Shown here: positions 8,225-17,893 of the stretch, piece by piece
Layout of the letters: each line of letters opens with the position of its first letter
Position numbering within the stretch: the stretch's first letter is position 1
NCBI GenBank assembly: GCA_025355325.1
Contig: JANXZX010000221.1
Span: 1-51,498 of the forward strand
DNA: 51,498 nucleotides
Direction: 5' to 3'
DNA from: Geobacteraceae bacterium
GTDB lineage: Bacteria > Desulfobacterota > Desulfuromonadia > Geobacterales > Pseudopelobacteraceae
Translations under genes and position numbers: made by a program
The notes under the pieces: model-generated
What the model saw: the letters and a program-made list of their open reading frames with translations, nothing else
Databases searched by the model: none
Told to the model about the DNA's origin: nothing

Positions 8225-9091
8225 TCACTTCCGATACACTGTTGACGCAACAGCCTTAAAATCAACATCAAGGCCGCTCAACGTCTCGGAATGGCCGATA
8301 AACAGGTACCCGCCCGGCTTCAGCTGTTTATGAAATTTCCGCATCAGCGTCTGCTGGGTCGGTTTATCAAAGTAAATCACTACATTTCGGCAGAAGATAA
8401 TGTCCATCTTTTCGGAAATGCCAAAATCATCATCCATGAAGTTGATCCGCCGGAAGGACACAAGTGAGCGAACCTGCGGAGCAATGCGCACGAGGGATTT
8501 CGTTTTTTCCCGGCTGCGCATCAGATATTTTCTTTTGAAGTTCAGGGGAATTGGATCGGTTCTTTCTTCCGGATAGATGGCTGTTTTGGCGGTCTGCAAC
8601 ACCTGGGTACAAATGTCGGACGCCGTAATAGCCACCCGAAAATCAGGCATTCCGGCAGCAAACTCGGACAGCACCATCGCCATGGTATACGGTTCTTCTC
8701 CGGTCGAACAACCGGCGCTCCAGATTCGCACCGGTTCACGCACGGAATTTCCACGGCTGTCGAGAATAGCGGGCAATGCCGTCTTTACCAAAAAATCAAA
8801 ATGGGCAGGTTCGCGAAAGAAGTCCGTCTTGTTGGTGGTTACTACATCAATCAGATGAATGAGTTCAGACGCCCGGCCCTGCTGGCTGAAAACGAAATCA
8901 GCATACTCTTCAAACGAAGCGATAGAGTTGGCCTTCAGCCGTTTCTGAAGACGCGCCTCCAGCATGGTTTTCTTGACTGGCGGCATCTTGATGCCGGTAT
9001 GATCATATATAAAACCGCTGAACCGCTGGAACTCCCGATCAGAGAGTGTTGCCGGCAGGCGGGGTTTCATGCTGTCGCGGGGATTTGTCAC
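8225..9091 (-). CDS. cheR: Chemotaxis protein methyltransferase CheR
   Basis: CheR methylates chemoreceptor glutamates with S-adenosylmethionine. The 288-residue protein has the N-terminal helical CheR domain, NKTDFFRE, the SAM-binding segment IWSAGCSTGEEPYTMAM, and DIIFCRNVVIYFD. No TPR extension is present. The start is GTG 9091 with AAAGGA seven bases upstream. It lies 72 nt after cheW. The palindromic element follows its 3' end, before cheD2. Confidence 0.96.
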   Translation of the reverse strand: MTNPRDSMKPRLPATLSDREFQRFSGFIYDHTGIKMPPVKKTMLEARLQKRLKANSIASFEEYADFVFSQQGRASELIHLIDVVTTNKTDFFREPAHFDFLVKTALPAILDSRGNSVREPVRIWSAGCSTGEEPYTMAMVLSEFAAGMPDFRVAITASDICTQVLQTAKTAIYPEERTDPIPLNFKRKYLMRSREKTKSLVRIAPQVRSLVSFRRINFMDDDFGISEKMDIIFCRNVVIYFDKPTQQTLMRKFHKQLKPGGYLFIGHSETLSGLDVDFKAVASTVYRK

Positions 9092-9163
9092 TTCATTGTC
9101 CTTTCGTGATCAAAACCCATATTTGGCTGAAGAAACAAGAATCATGGAGCAGGAAGGCAAAAA

Positions 9164-9643
9164 TCATCCCTGCGTCAGGTCGATTAATTCATCCTGGGAA
9201 AAAACTTTGTCAATATCCAGGATCATCACAAAACGGCTGTCAACCTTGCCCATTCCCCTGATGAAGTCGGTATTCAGCTTGGTTCCTATATGCGGTGCCG
9301 CCTCAATGCTCTCCGGCTCCATTTCAACAACTTCCTGAACCGAATCAGCCAGGGCACCCAGCACCGTGGTATCACCGTCCATATTGATCTCCACCACGAT
9401 GATGCAGGTATTCACCGTCTGCTCGGTCTCACTCATACCGAATTTGAGCCGCATGTCAATAACCGGCACCACGCTGCCGCGCAGGTTGATAACGCCGCGC
9501 ATGAAATCAGGGGTCTGGGGGACTTTGGTTATATTTGTTATTTCGAGTATCTCGCGTACTTTCGCTACATCCAGGGCAAAGATCTCTTCATCAAGCTTAA
9601 AAGTCAGATATTGAACCGTTTCAGTTATTCCAGCGACACTCAT
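9164..9643 (-). CDS. cheW: Chemotaxis adaptor CheW
   Basis: The 159-residue single CheW domain (YLTFKLDEEIFALDVAKVREIL, GVINLRGSVVPVIDMRLKF) links the receptor tips to CheA in the signalling array. Length is typical. It lies between the MCP at 9699-11384 and cheR, with spacing of 55 and 72 nt, consistent with one operon. Confidence 0.95.
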   Translation of the reverse strand: MSVAGITETVQYLTFKLDEEIFALDVAKVREILEITNITKVPQTPDFMRGVINLRGSVVPVIDMRLKFGMSETEQTVNTCIIVVEINMDGDTTVLGALADSVQEVVEMEPESIEAAPHIGTKLNTDFIRGMGKVDSRFVMILDIDKVFSQDELIDLTQG

Positions 9644-9698
9644 AGAGGCTCCTTTATCAATAGTTTACGGAATATATCTTCCATTAACCCATTAACAA

Positions 9699-11384
9699 TC
9701 AATATTTTTCGAAATCGTCATCCATATGATCAGGTCCGGCGTGACCAAGCTCAAGATTAATGCCGCCACCCGGAGCCCGTTTAGTCACGGCGCTTTTTCC
9801 TTTAGCACCAGCATGGGCAATCTGAATCTTTTTCACCTGTTTTGCCGCCTGTTGACGCGGAGCGCGGGAATGCCCTCCCCCGTCGATTTTGAAGAAAGCA
9901 ACCGCATCACTCAACTGCTCGGCCTGACTGGAGAGTTCTTCCGAGGTTGAGGCCATCTCTTCAGAAGCCGAAGCATTCTGCTGGATAACCTGATCGAGCT
10001 GCTGAATCGCCTTGTTGATCTGCTCGGCGCCGGTATCCTGTTCCTTGCTGGAAGCGGTAATTTCCTGAACCAGTTCGGCGGTTTTCTGAATGTCCGGCAC
10101 CATCTTGGTCAGCATTTCGCCAGCCTGTTCGGCAATCGCCACACTACGGGTCGAAAGTCCGGATATTTCACCGGCGGCTGATTGGCTTCGTTCGGCAAGT
10201 TTACGCACTTCAGAGGCAACAACAGCGAAACCTTTGCCATGCTCACCGGCACGGGCAGCTTCAATAGCGGCGTTCAAAGCAAGCAGGTTGGTCTGACGGG
10301 CAATCTCTTCGATAATTGAGATCTTGGTGGCAATTTCCTTCATGGCGGCAACGGTCTCGATTACAGCCTTGCCACCCTCTTTGGCATCGACCGAACTCTT
10401 GATCGAGATTTTCTCAGTCTGCATGGCATTATCAGTGTTCTGGCGAATACTTGAGGCCATTTCTTCCATGCTGGAGGAGATCTCTTCGGCGCTGGCAGCC
10501 TGCTCCGTCGCACCCTGGCTCATCTGCTGGGCGGTGGCGGAAAGCTGCTGGCTGCCGGAAGAAACGTTGTCTGCTGCCGACATGACATCGCCGACGACAT
10601 GTTTCAGTTTATCAACCATGGCGGCAATTGCAGCCATCATCATGCCGGTTTCATCCTTGGATTTTGATTCGACCGTTATCGTGAGATCACCCTCAGCAAG
10701 GGCATTGGCAACACTGACCGCCTCGTTGATGGGACGCACGATGCCGCGCGTCAGGAATACTGCGGTAAAAATTGCGATAATCAGGGCTCCCCCGCCAAGA
10801 CCAAGCATTGTAGTGCGGGCAGATACATATTCTTTGAGTGCTTCATCAAAGCGCTTCTTGTTTCGTTCAATCTGGTAATCCTTAAGTTTGTCTATTTCGG
10901 TAATCCAGGCGCGAACTGCGGGACGCGCTTCCTTGTTCATAAGCGCCAACGCATCACTATCCTTGCCAGCCAAAGCCAGTTCAAGAACTTTGCTGTTGAG
11001 CGGTCGGGCTTTCTCAGTGGATTCCTTTACCTTGGCAATTTGTTCATGCCCTTTGGTGTCATCTTTTGAAGTCAGTTCTTCAAGTTTCTTTATTGATTCG
11101 TTATATATTTCCCGCTGGTCGCCAATACGCTTCTGGTACTCCGCCCTTTTGGAAAAATCACTATCGAGAAGGGCATTGCGCAAGTTAATTGAGACCTCCT
11201 GCACCGACTGTAGCATGTCACCCGCCATATCAATACGGACATTGTTGACCTTGACAATCCGTTCCAGGTTTTTCTGGATATCGGTCATGCCGCTCAACCC
11301 TTCCCAGATCAGAGCCACCATAATCACCAGCAACACACCAAAACCGAGCGTCATCCGTTTACCGATTTTCATATTTGCAAACAT
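9699..11384 (-). CDS. Methyl-accepting chemotaxis protein (4HB-type sensor)
   Basis: The 561-residue transmembrane receptor has TM1 at about residues 12-29, a periplasmic helical bundle of about 160 residues (4HB_MCP type), TM2 at about 192-213, a HAMP domain ([11 protein letters not shown]), and a cytoplasmic hairpin with the tip [17 protein letters not shown]. The protein ends in a flexible Lys/Ala/Gly-rich tail and [10 protein letters not shown]. The signalling domain and tail are nearly identical to those of the MCP at 18805-20490, while the sensor domains differ. That pattern suggests two inputs feeding one array. It lies 54 nt downstream of cheA. The ligand cannot be read from the sequence. 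Confidence 0.95.
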   Translation of the reverse strand: MFANMKIGKRMTLGFGVLLVIMVALIWEGLSGMTDIQKNLERIVKVNNVRIDMAGDMLQSVQEVSINLRNALLDSDFSKRAEYQKRIGDQREIYNESIKKLEELTSKDDTKGHEQIAKVKESTEKARPLNSKVLELALAGKDSDALALMNKEARPAVRAWITEIDKLKDYQIERNKKRFDEALKEYVSARTTMLGLGGGALIIAIFTAVFLTRGIVRPINEAVSVANALAEGDLTITVESKSKDETGMMMAAIAAMVDKLKHVVGDVMSAADNVSSGSQQLSATAQQMSQGATEQAASAEEISSSMEEMASSIRQNTDNAMQTEKISIKSSVDAKEGGKAVIETVAAMKEIATKISIIEEIARQTNLLALNAAIEAARAGEHGKGFAVVASEVRKLAERSQSAAGEISGLSTRSVAIAEQAGEMLTKMVPDIQKTAELVQEITASSKEQDTGAEQINKAIQQLDQVIQQNASASEEMASTSEELSSQAEQLSDAVAFFKIDGGGHSRAPRQQAAKQVKKIQIAHAGAKGKSAVTKRAPGGGINLELGHAGPDHMDDDFEKY

Positions 11385-11438
11385 ACGTTCCCCCTTTGAA
11401 AAATTTTCCCTGATGAATGAACATCAAGTATTACGGGA

Positions 11439-13562
11439 CTATACTTCCGAATGCTCCAACTGTTCGATCGACTGCAACAGCACGCCCATGTCCAGGATCA
11501 ACGCTACCGTTCCGTCACCAAGAATTGTAGCCCCGGAGACACCTTTAACATCGCGATACATTTTACCAAGCGACTTGATAACGGTCTGATGCTCGCCCAC
11601 CACATGGTCAACCACAAAACCGACCTTTGTGCCATGGATATCGGCAATCACAATCTGCTCAATTTCAGGCCGTGCATCCTTTATGCAGAAATGTTGGCGC
11701 AGCGGAATATACGGAATAATGGCACCGCGAACATTTGCGAGGTTTCTGCCATGGGAATTTTTGATATCTTCGCGGGTCAGCTCGACGCACTCCTCAATCG
11801 CAGCCAGCGGCAGAACGAAATGGTCTTTGCCGATTTTGACCAGCAGGCTGTCGATGATCGCCAGCGTCAGAGGAATTTTCAGAGTAATAGTCGTGCCGGT
11901 TCCGCGGACGCTATCAACACTGATAGACCCGCGCAGCCCTTCAATGCCCCGCTTGACGACATCCATACCTACCCCGCGACCGGAAACGCTGGTTACTTTT
12001 GCGGCGGTGGAAAATCCGGGAGCAAAGATCTGGGCATAGATTTCCCTGTCAGAAACTTCGGCAGTCGCAGACAGCAAGCCTCTTTCAATAGCTTTGGCAC
12101 GGATGGCGTCGCGGTCGAGACCAGCGCCGTTGTCACGGATGGTGATCAATACGGAGTCTCCGGAGTGTTCAGCTCCCAGATAGACGATGCCGGTTGACGG
12201 TTTACCGGCTGCCCTTCGTGTTTCCGGCATTTCGATACCGTGATCGATACTGTTGCGGATGATATGTACCAGCGGATCGTTCAGTTTTTCGATGACGGTC
12301 TTGTCCAGCTCCGTTTCGGCACCGAATGTTTCCATTTCGATTTCTTTGCCGAGTTCATTGGAAAGATCGCGGACCAGACGCTTGAATTTACTGAAGGTAC
12401 TGCCGATCGGCAGCATGCGGATATTTAAGGCAGTGTCGCGCAATTCGTTGGTAAGGCGCTCGACTTCCTCGGAAATGGCTATGAAGGTGGAGTCACCTCC
12501 TGCCATTGAAACCTGAGAGAGGTGTGCCTGAACGGTTACCATTTCTCCAACCAGATTTATCAGTTGATCCAGCCGTTCAGCCGGAACGCGGATACTGGCA
12601 GCCGCTTCCTGCGGCGGAGCTTCACTGCGTTCCTTGCGCACGCTTTTAACGTGCTGCTGTTCAATCAGAGCCGACTGCACTTTTTCCGGCGAGACAATGC
12701 CTTGTTCAACGAGCAGTTCACCGAAGCGTTTTTGCAGCATCAGGACTTTTTGCATTTCAACCGGCGAGAGATCACCACGTTCGACAAGAATATCGCCCAG
12801 TTTTTTGTAACCCTGTTCGCGGTCGATCAGGCCGCTGCTGTCAATCAGTTCGATCTTGAGTTCGCAGTCGTCCTCAACGAAGATAAAGACGTCTTTGATG
12901 GCATCTTCACCACGGGTGGTTGTCAGGATGATATCCCAGTAGATATGGCAGTTTTCCGGAACCAGTTCGTCAAGCGTCGGGATGTCTTCAAATTGGGCAA
13001 CAACATGGGCTGTGCCCAATTCGCGGAGCTCATTGATTAACGAAATGGGGTTGGTGCCGCACATAAGGATCGACGGGATGGGACGGAAGCGGATGCGCCA
13101 GGTGCATTCATTGGCCAGATCGTCTCCGGACAGGTTCGGAAGGTCTATGGCCGGCACATCACTGGAGCCTTTCTGGGGCAGATCCGATTTCGGAACCAGC
13201 TGCCGCAGGCCGGCTATAATTTCGTCCCCTTCGCTGCGATCAACTTCTTCGCCGGTGGGAATATTCAGAAGATAAAAAATGTGATCGCGGGATTTGAGAG
13301 TCAGGTCAAGAAGGGGTTTGGTGACAGTCATCTTGCCGTTGCGCACCATATCAAAGACAGTCTCGACTTCGTGGGTAAAGCCGGCTATTTCGTCAAAGCC
13401 GAACATGGCTCCGGATCCCTTGATGGTGTGCATGGCACGGAAGACACGGTTAATCAGGTCGTTGTCATCAGGAGTTTCTTCCAGATCAAGCAGGGATGTT
13501 TCCAGTTCGGCGAGCAGCTCTCCGGCCTCTTCCCTATACGTTGCAATGGCTTGTTCCATCAT
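11439..13562 (-). CDS. cheA: Chemotaxis histidine kinase CheA
   Basis: The 707-residue protein has an N-terminal HPt domain with His45 in MHTIKGSGAMFGF. A P2-like receiver-binding region follows at about 155-240 (WRIRFRPIPSILMCGTNPI). The dimerisation and ATPase domains come next (NLVGEMVTVQAHL; HIIRNSIDHGIE; DNGAGLD; GRGVGMDVV), then a C-terminal CheW-like domain. Between P2 and the kinase core lie two tandem 20-residue motifs: LGDILVERG..SP.EM..VL (255-274) and FGELLVEQG..SPEKVQSAL (280-299). They resemble the (L/F)GE(L/I)L(V)..G.(I/L)(S/T) helical repeats of secretion-ATPase N-termini. The start is the first of two ATGs. It is 4 nt downstream of the cheY stop. Confidence 0.97.
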   Translation of the reverse strand: MMEQAIATYREEAGELLAELETSLLDLEETPDDNDLINRVFRAMHTIKGSGAMFGFDEIAGFTHEVETVFDMVRNGKMTVTKPLLDLTLKSRDHIFYLLNIPTGEEVDRSEGDEIIAGLRQLVPKSDLPQKGSSDVPAIDLPNLSGDDLANECTWRIRFRPIPSILMCGTNPISLINELRELGTAHVVAQFEDIPTLDELVPENCHIYWDIILTTTRGEDAIKDVFIFVEDDCELKIELIDSSGLIDREQGYKKLGDILVERGDLSPVEMQKVLMLQKRFGELLVEQGIVSPEKVQSALIEQQHVKSVRKERSEAPPQEAAASIRVPAERLDQLINLVGEMVTVQAHLSQVSMAGGDSTFIAISEEVERLTNELRDTALNIRMLPIGSTFSKFKRLVRDLSNELGKEIEMETFGAETELDKTVIEKLNDPLVHIIRNSIDHGIEMPETRRAAGKPSTGIVYLGAEHSGDSVLITIRDNGAGLDRDAIRAKAIERGLLSATAEVSDREIYAQIFAPGFSTAAKVTSVSGRGVGMDVVKRGIEGLRGSISVDSVRGTGTTITLKIPLTLAIIDSLLVKIGKDHFVLPLAAIEECVELTREDIKNSHGRNLANVRGAIIPYIPLRQHFCIKDARPEIEQIVIADIHGTKVGFVVDHVVGEHQTVIKSLGKMYRDVKGVSGATILGDGTVALILDMGVLLQSIEQLEHSEV

Positions 13563-13566
13563 GGTT

Positions 13567-13932
13567 TCACCCCAGTACCTTCTTGATCACCGCGATTAGT
13601 TGCTCAGGCTTGAAAGGCTTGACGATCCAGCCGGTGGCGCCTGCGCTTTTACCTTCAATTTTCTTGGTGTCATTCGATTCCGTTGTCAGCATGACAATAG
13701 GAATGAATTTGTTCAGGGTCCCGGCGCGAACTCCCTTGATGAGGCCGATACCGTCCATGTTAGGCATGTTAAGGTCGGTAAGCAGCATATCCACTTTCTG
13801 CGAACCTAACTTGGTGAGAGCATCACGACCATCAACCGCCTCAATTACGTCATAGCCGTTCTGTTTTAGCGTGAATGCCACCATCTGCCGGACACTGGCC
13901 GAGTCATCAGCCGTCATGATTACTTTTGCCAT
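13567..13932 (-). CDS. cheY: CheY single-domain response regulator
   Basis: The 121-residue receiver starts at ATG 13932 (AKVIMTADDSASV) with GGAGGTG correctly spaced upstream. It has Asp-Asp near residues 8-9, phospho-acceptor Asp in MLLTDLNMPNMDG, Thr in VMLTTES and Lys in IVKPFKP. It is the presumed CheA phosphotransfer target; the output is not evident because no flagellar motor genes are present. Its ATG overlaps the stop of the STAS gene (TAATG), and cheA follows after 4 nt. Confidence 0.95.
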   Translation of the reverse strand: MAKVIMTADDSASVRQMVAFTLKQNGYDVIEAVDGRDALTKLGSQKVDMLLTDLNMPNMDGIGLIKGVRAGTLNKFIPIVMLTTESNDTKKIEGKSAGATGWIVKPFKPEQLIAVIKKVLG

Positions 13933-14279
13933 TACGAAGCACCTCCAAACCAAATACAGGTAGAATTGTTGTTATGTTTACAGATTGTGCTGCGCTCAGC
14001 GCCGCTGCTGGTGATGATATTTGCCAGAGCCTGCGGAAACGGGCCATGATAAGTAAATATCTTTCCGGTCTGTGCCGCACTCCGGCAGGCAGAACAGAGC
14101 ACCTGCAAGCCGGTGATGTCGATTTCAACAGCCGGCTCAAATTCAATCGCAACGACGTGCGACGCATCCAACGACTCGCGGACAACACGAGAAAAGTCGG
14201 CGGCGGTTTCAATCGTAAGGCGGTCACCACTGGTAACGGTTATTTCACCGTTCTCGCGGACAAAACTGTTAAGCGGCAT
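13932..14279 (-). CDS. STAS-domain protein of the chemotaxis cluster
   Basis: The 115-residue protein is a single STAS (anti-anti-sigma type) domain. The helix-start motif is EIDITGLQVL, where Thr takes the position of the phosphorylatable Ser of SpoIIAA-type proteins. It is coupled to cheY by a 1-nt overlap and follows the double-tip MCP-like gene by 12 nt. From memory, STAS proteins upstream of cheY-cheA also occur in Rhizobium-type clusters. Its partner could be CheA, the MCP-like protein or an anti-sigma kinase. No kinase of the RsbW type is in the window. Confidence 0.88.
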   Translation of the reverse strand: MPLNSFVRENGEITVTSGDRLTIETAADFSRVVRESLDASHVVAIEFEPAVEIDITGLQVLCSACRSAAQTGKIFTYHGPFPQALANIITSSGAERSTICKHNNNSTCIWFGGAS

Positions 14280-14291
14280 GTCTGGCTCCTG

Positions 14292-16115
14292 TTAGAACAA
14301 ATCTACATTATCACCGAATTCCGAATCATCAACGACATCGACTTTTGCGGCACTCTGAACGACAAGCGACTCCTGACCGCTCCGTTTGCGGGCCAGGGCT
14401 TCGTGAATATGCCGCTCACTCTCCATCGTGTAATGTTCTTCCATGTGTCGCAGGTTTTCCTTGAACTCGCTGCTGGCCGGTTCAATCTGGCGCGACTGGG
14501 CAACTATCCGCTCAAGATCGCCAAGTACGCCATCAGCCATAATTTTTGTACGTTCATGTACATCAACTCCGGCGGTCGCCTCTTCAACATCCTGCGTCAG
14601 ACTGAAAACCTGCTCGTTCAGATCAGACAGGACCGAAAGCATCTCGGCGTTCATCGGGCCCATAGTCTGCAGAATTTCCGACAATTCATCCTGCATTGTG
14701 GAGATGCGTACACCAAGCTGATCCTCTTCATTTTCCACATCGGACAGCAGATGCTCCGTTACCCCATGAATTTCAGTAAGTGTCACGGCAACCGAATCTG
14801 TCTGCCGCACAGCTTCGTCCGAGAGTCGTTTAATCGCTTCAGCCAGCACCCCCAAAGCAGCCCCCTCCGGTCCGGTAAGCGCCGCCTTGATCTGAGAATT
14901 GAGGGCAATCAGATCAATTTCAGATCCGATGGCCTCAATATCGGTAACGAATGTGGCTATTTCATCAATCGTCTGGGCCACTTTTTTCATAGTGGCAGAC
15001 ATATTCCGGTCGGCCAGGGCGCATGAGGTCAGCACGGACGTTACCGCAGTCATTCCCTGGCTCATTACCTCAACGAATGACGAACCGGACGAACCGGTTG
15101 ACCCGGTAATCGCAGCTGATTCGTGGGCAACAACAGCCTGCTTCCTGGCTATGTCACGCAAATTGTCAACAATGGCACAGACTGCCGAGTACAATTCGCC
15201 GGAAGCAAAGCGGAGTTGAGCCTCCTGAAGTTCGCAGACGTCACCCGTTTCGACGATCACCCTCCGCAAGGCATTATCAACGGCTTCAGATGTGTTTGCA
15301 GTGCCAAAATCGACGCTCAGGCGTTCCAGAGCTTCGACAACATGCTCAAGCTGCTGACGGGTCATATCGTGCATCTGCATGGAGGTAACGACATCGCTGA
15401 TACTGTTGGTTACATCGACGGAAATTGTTGCGGCGGTGGTGCCAAACTGCGTACACCGTTCGTTGACCGACACCAGTTCATGCAGGTTGGCTCCGGTGTT
15501 ACGAAGAATAGTCTTTACCTTGGCATCCTGATCAACCCCGGTCGAATGGACCGAGGTCAGATTGTCTGCAATCATGTTCATCAGCAGTTGCCTGTGAGAC
15601 AAAATCGCGGCCGACTTCTCGTTAACCTGATGAGACAAATTTTCCACATCCATGGCAAGGTTGACAAATCCGCTGCCGAGCTCGCCCAGACGCGCACTTT
15701 CAATTTTGGTGGATATGCTCAACATACGTAGTGTCTTGTTCATCTTCTGGAAACCTTCAAGCGGTTCGGAAAGTTTATCCAGAAGGACTTGAACATTCTC
15801 CAGAGTACCGCAACTGTCACTACTGCGTGACCGGGCATTGTCCAGATATCCTTCCATATCCGCCATAATTTGCCGCAACCGGGATGTCAGCGTAACAACA
15901 GCATCCCCGGATACGACCGTCACCAGCTGATTAGCCATTCGGGAGATATCAGCCGAGCGTTGATAAAATGATTGCAACCTGGAACCGATCTGAAGAAACT
16001 CATCTTCCGTCGTACCGGCCATCCGCCGCAGTGTATCAATGGCAGGAACAACGATGTCCCGCCATCCAGCCAACTGATTATAATTCCCGCTCGGGAAACT
16101 ATTGTTAAATGTCAT
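14292..16115 (-). CDS. Cytosolic MCP-like coiled-coil protein with two signalling tips
   Basis: The 607-residue protein has no transmembrane segment or HAMP and is almost entirely helical. Two segments align residue by residue with the MCP hairpin tip. The first, about 128-161, has MLSISTKIESARLGE then GSGF, and keeps the Glu, Arg and Glu that in E. coli receptors contact CheA/CheW and the trimer. The second, about 400-432, has DLIALNSQIKAALTGPEG and has lost all three (Lys, Leu, Pro). The spacing suggests two hairpins in tandem in one chain. The C-terminus is charged and flexible. It is followed after 12 nt by the STAS gene, so it is likely a soluble receptor or array scaffold for this CheA. 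A sensory domain is not recognisable. Confidence 0.8.
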   Translation of the reverse strand: MTFNNSFPSGNYNQLAGWRDIVVPAIDTLRRMAGTTEDEFLQIGSRLQSFYQRSADISRMANQLVTVVSGDAVVTLTSRLRQIMADMEGYLDNARSRSSDSCGTLENVQVLLDKLSEPLEGFQKMNKTLRMLSISTKIESARLGELGSGFVNLAMDVENLSHQVNEKSAAILSHRQLLMNMIADNLTSVHSTGVDQDAKVKTILRNTGANLHELVSVNERCTQFGTTAATISVDVTNSISDVVTSMQMHDMTRQQLEHVVEALERLSVDFGTANTSEAVDNALRRVIVETGDVCELQEAQLRFASGELYSAVCAIVDNLRDIARKQAVVAHESAAITGSTGSSGSSFVEVMSQGMTAVTSVLTSCALADRNMSATMKKVAQTIDEIATFVTDIEAIGSEIDLIALNSQIKAALTGPEGAALGVLAEAIKRLSDEAVRQTDSVAVTLTEIHGVTEHLLSDVENEEDQLGVRISTMQDELSEILQTMGPMNAEMLSVLSDLNEQVFSLTQDVEEATAGVDVHERTKIMADGVLGDLERIVAQSRQIEPASSEFKENLRHMEEHYTMESERHIHEALARKRSGQESLVVQSAAKVDVVDDSEFGDNVDLF

Positions 16116-16159
16116 GGGGTATCCCTACTCCTGAAAAAAAGAAACGAGTGCCTGGCACA

Positions 16160-16558
16160 TCACTGTACCAGCTGGAGCTTGCGCAACTCATTGGCAAGCT
16201 TGTGCCTGCTGAGCGGTTTTACGATGTATGCATCGGCCTCACACTCGTTAAACGACTTGATCACCGTATGCGGATCATCCAGAGCAGTGGTCATGATCAC
16301 CTTGACCGCAAGATTATGAGGAATCGCCATCTTTCTCTCAAGGGTGCGGATACACTGAAGCGCCTCAAGCCCGTCAACGACCGGCATCATAATATCCATA
16401 AAGATAACATCGTAGGGACGCTTTGACTCATGCGCCAGCACAAAGGAGTCTATCGCCTCCTGACCGTTCACGGCAATATCGCAGTCAAATTGGGAAGAAA
16501 GCAGCTCCTTCAGGATTCGACGGGACAACAAATGGTCTTCTGCAATCAAACATTTCAC
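16160..16558 (-). CDS. CheY-like single-domain receiver
   Basis: The 132-residue receiver has CLIAEDHLLSRR, phospho-acceptor Asp in VIFMDIMMPVVDG, Thr in VIMTTAL and Lys in YIVKPLS. The insertion KRPYD before the Asp strand and the overall pattern are those of receivers that pair with hybrid or REC-kinases. It starts at GTG 16558 with AAAGGAG eight bases upstream. It is 16 nt downstream of the REC-kinase gene, so it is the likely phosphate acceptor for that kinase. Confidence 0.93.
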   Translation of the reverse strand: MKCLIAEDHLLSRRILKELLSSQFDCDIAVNGQEAIDSFVLAHESKRPYDVIFMDIMMPVVDGLEALQCIRTLERKMAIPHNLAVKVIMTTALDDPHTVIKSFNECEADAYIVKPLSRHKLANELRKLQLVQ

Positions 16559-16574
16559 AAGCGGTCTCCTTTAA

Positions 16575-17789
16575 TCACGGAGCGATTATTTTCAAATTCA
16601 GGGTAAAGCAACTGCCCCCCCCCGGCACATTCTCAGCACGCAGTTTACCATTGAGAAGCAGGGCGTTTTTCATGGCTATGGCAAGGCCTAACCCTACACC
16701 TTCATATCTGCGGGTAAAGGATCCATCCCCCTGAACAAAGGGCTCAAAGATCCGCTCCTCCATTCCGGCAGGGATTCCGATGCCGGTGTCGGACACCGCA
16801 AACAACAGTTCACTTTCACCACCGGATTCCAGATTGGACACATCCACAGTCACACCGCCCTGCCCGGTAAATTTAAGTGCATTGCCCAGCAGAATATCCA
16901 GTAGCCTAGAAAGCTGCTCTTTGTCGGTCCAGAGACGGTCAGGTACATCAGTGGCAATATTCAAAACCAGTGAAAGCCCCTTTTTCCTGAAATCAGAAAA
17001 ATACCGGGTGACAAGGCCATTCAATAGTGCCGACAGATCGATCAGGTCGTACCGTGCGGTGCTGGAACCGGCACCGGTACTGCTGTTGAATGCCAGTAAT
17101 TTATCAATCAGCGCCAGCATATTGTCCGCCGACTGACGCGCCATGGAAAGAAACTCTGCGGCTGCTCCGGTCAGATTCTCTTCAGACAATAGTTCGAGAG
17201 AACCAATAACGCCATTCATCGGAGTACGCATTTCATGAGATATGGTAGACATAAAGGCGCTTTTGTCGGTGGCAGCCTGCTGAAGCATCGTCCTGGCAAA
17301 ATCAAGTTCGGCCATGGATTCTTTCAGTTCGGCAGTTCTTTGGGCCACCGTTTCTTCCAGCTCGGCACGATAATTTTTTTCCATTTTCTGCAGTTTTGAA
17401 TAGTTGACCGCCCGCGCAATAACTTTTCTGAGGTAGTCGAAATCGAACGGCTTGCAGATGAAGTCAAATGCGCCGTTTTTAATGGCATTGACTGCCATTT
17501 GCAGTTGCGCATGACCGGTCATCAGAATAACCGGAATATCCGGCCAGTAATCGTGAACCCGACCCAGGAAAACAATCCCGTCCTCGCCCGGCATCATGAC
17601 GTCACTGATAACTGCATCAAATTGTTCCACCGCCATCAATTTGCACGCTTCTGCTACATTTGAAGCACAGGAGGTACGGAAGTTGTCCCTCTGAAGACAG
17701 AGTGAAATCATCTGGCGGATCTCAGGTTCATCATCCAGGATCAGAATATTGGGGTTGTGCAGTTCTGCGGATTGTGCGGTTTCAGTCAT
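16575..17789 (-). CDS. Receiver-histidine kinase
   Basis: The 404-residue protein starts at ATG 17789 (TETAQS), chosen because GAGGA lies correctly upstream; a TTG 18 nt earlier is less likely. Order: receiver at about 10-130 (ILILDDEPE, Asp in AVISDVMMPGEDG, CKPFD), a coiled coil, HisKA with the acceptor His in FMSTISHEMRTPMNGVIG, and HATPase (LLGNALKFT, DTGIGIP, GVGLGLAI). It is soluble. The N-terminal receiver suggests control by another kinase, and the following single receiver is the probable output. Its leader begins in a palindromic repeat (17804-17880). Confidence 0.93.
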   Translation of the reverse strand: MTETAQSAELHNPNILILDDEPEIRQMISLCLQRDNFRTSCASNVAEACKLMAVEQFDAVISDVMMPGEDGIVFLGRVHDYWPDIPVILMTGHAQLQMAVNAIKNGAFDFICKPFDFDYLRKVIARAVNYSKLQKMEKNYRAELEETVAQRTAELKESMAELDFARTMLQQAATDKSAFMSTISHEMRTPMNGVIGSLELLSEENLTGAAAEFLSMARQSADNMLALIDKLLAFNSSTGAGSSTARYDLIDLSALLNGLVTRYFSDFRKKGLSLVLNIATDVPDRLWTDKEQLSRLLDILLGNALKFTGQGGVTVDVSNLESGGESELLFAVSDTGIGIPAGMEERIFEPFVQGDGSFTRRYEGVGLGLAIAMKNALLLNGKLRAENVPGGGSCFTLNLKIIAP

Positions 17790-17803
17790 GGCTTGATCCT
17801 CAA

Positions 17804-17880
17804 ACAACCCCTCCCCGCTCCCCTTATCAGGGGAGAGCCTTTAACCTCCCCCCTGATAAGGGGGGATTGAGGGGGGTTGG
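17804..17880. repeat. Palindromic intergenic repeat (copy 3)
   Basis: The inverted repeat has arms CAACCCCTCCCC..CCCCTTATCAGGGG and CCCCTGATAAGGGG..GGGGGGTTGG. Each arm also folds on itself. It lies between the P460-type gene and the REC-kinase start, ending within about 10 nt of the kinase ribosome site. It could act as a partial terminator or RNA-stability stem inside the operon. Confidence 0.7.
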
Positions 17881-17893
17881 TTTTAAGAAACCT

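Noticed and set aside
13926-15026. 366-codon plus-strand open frame over the STAS and double-tip MCP-like genes
   Set aside because: Antisense shadow of well-supported coding genes; no domain pattern in the translation.
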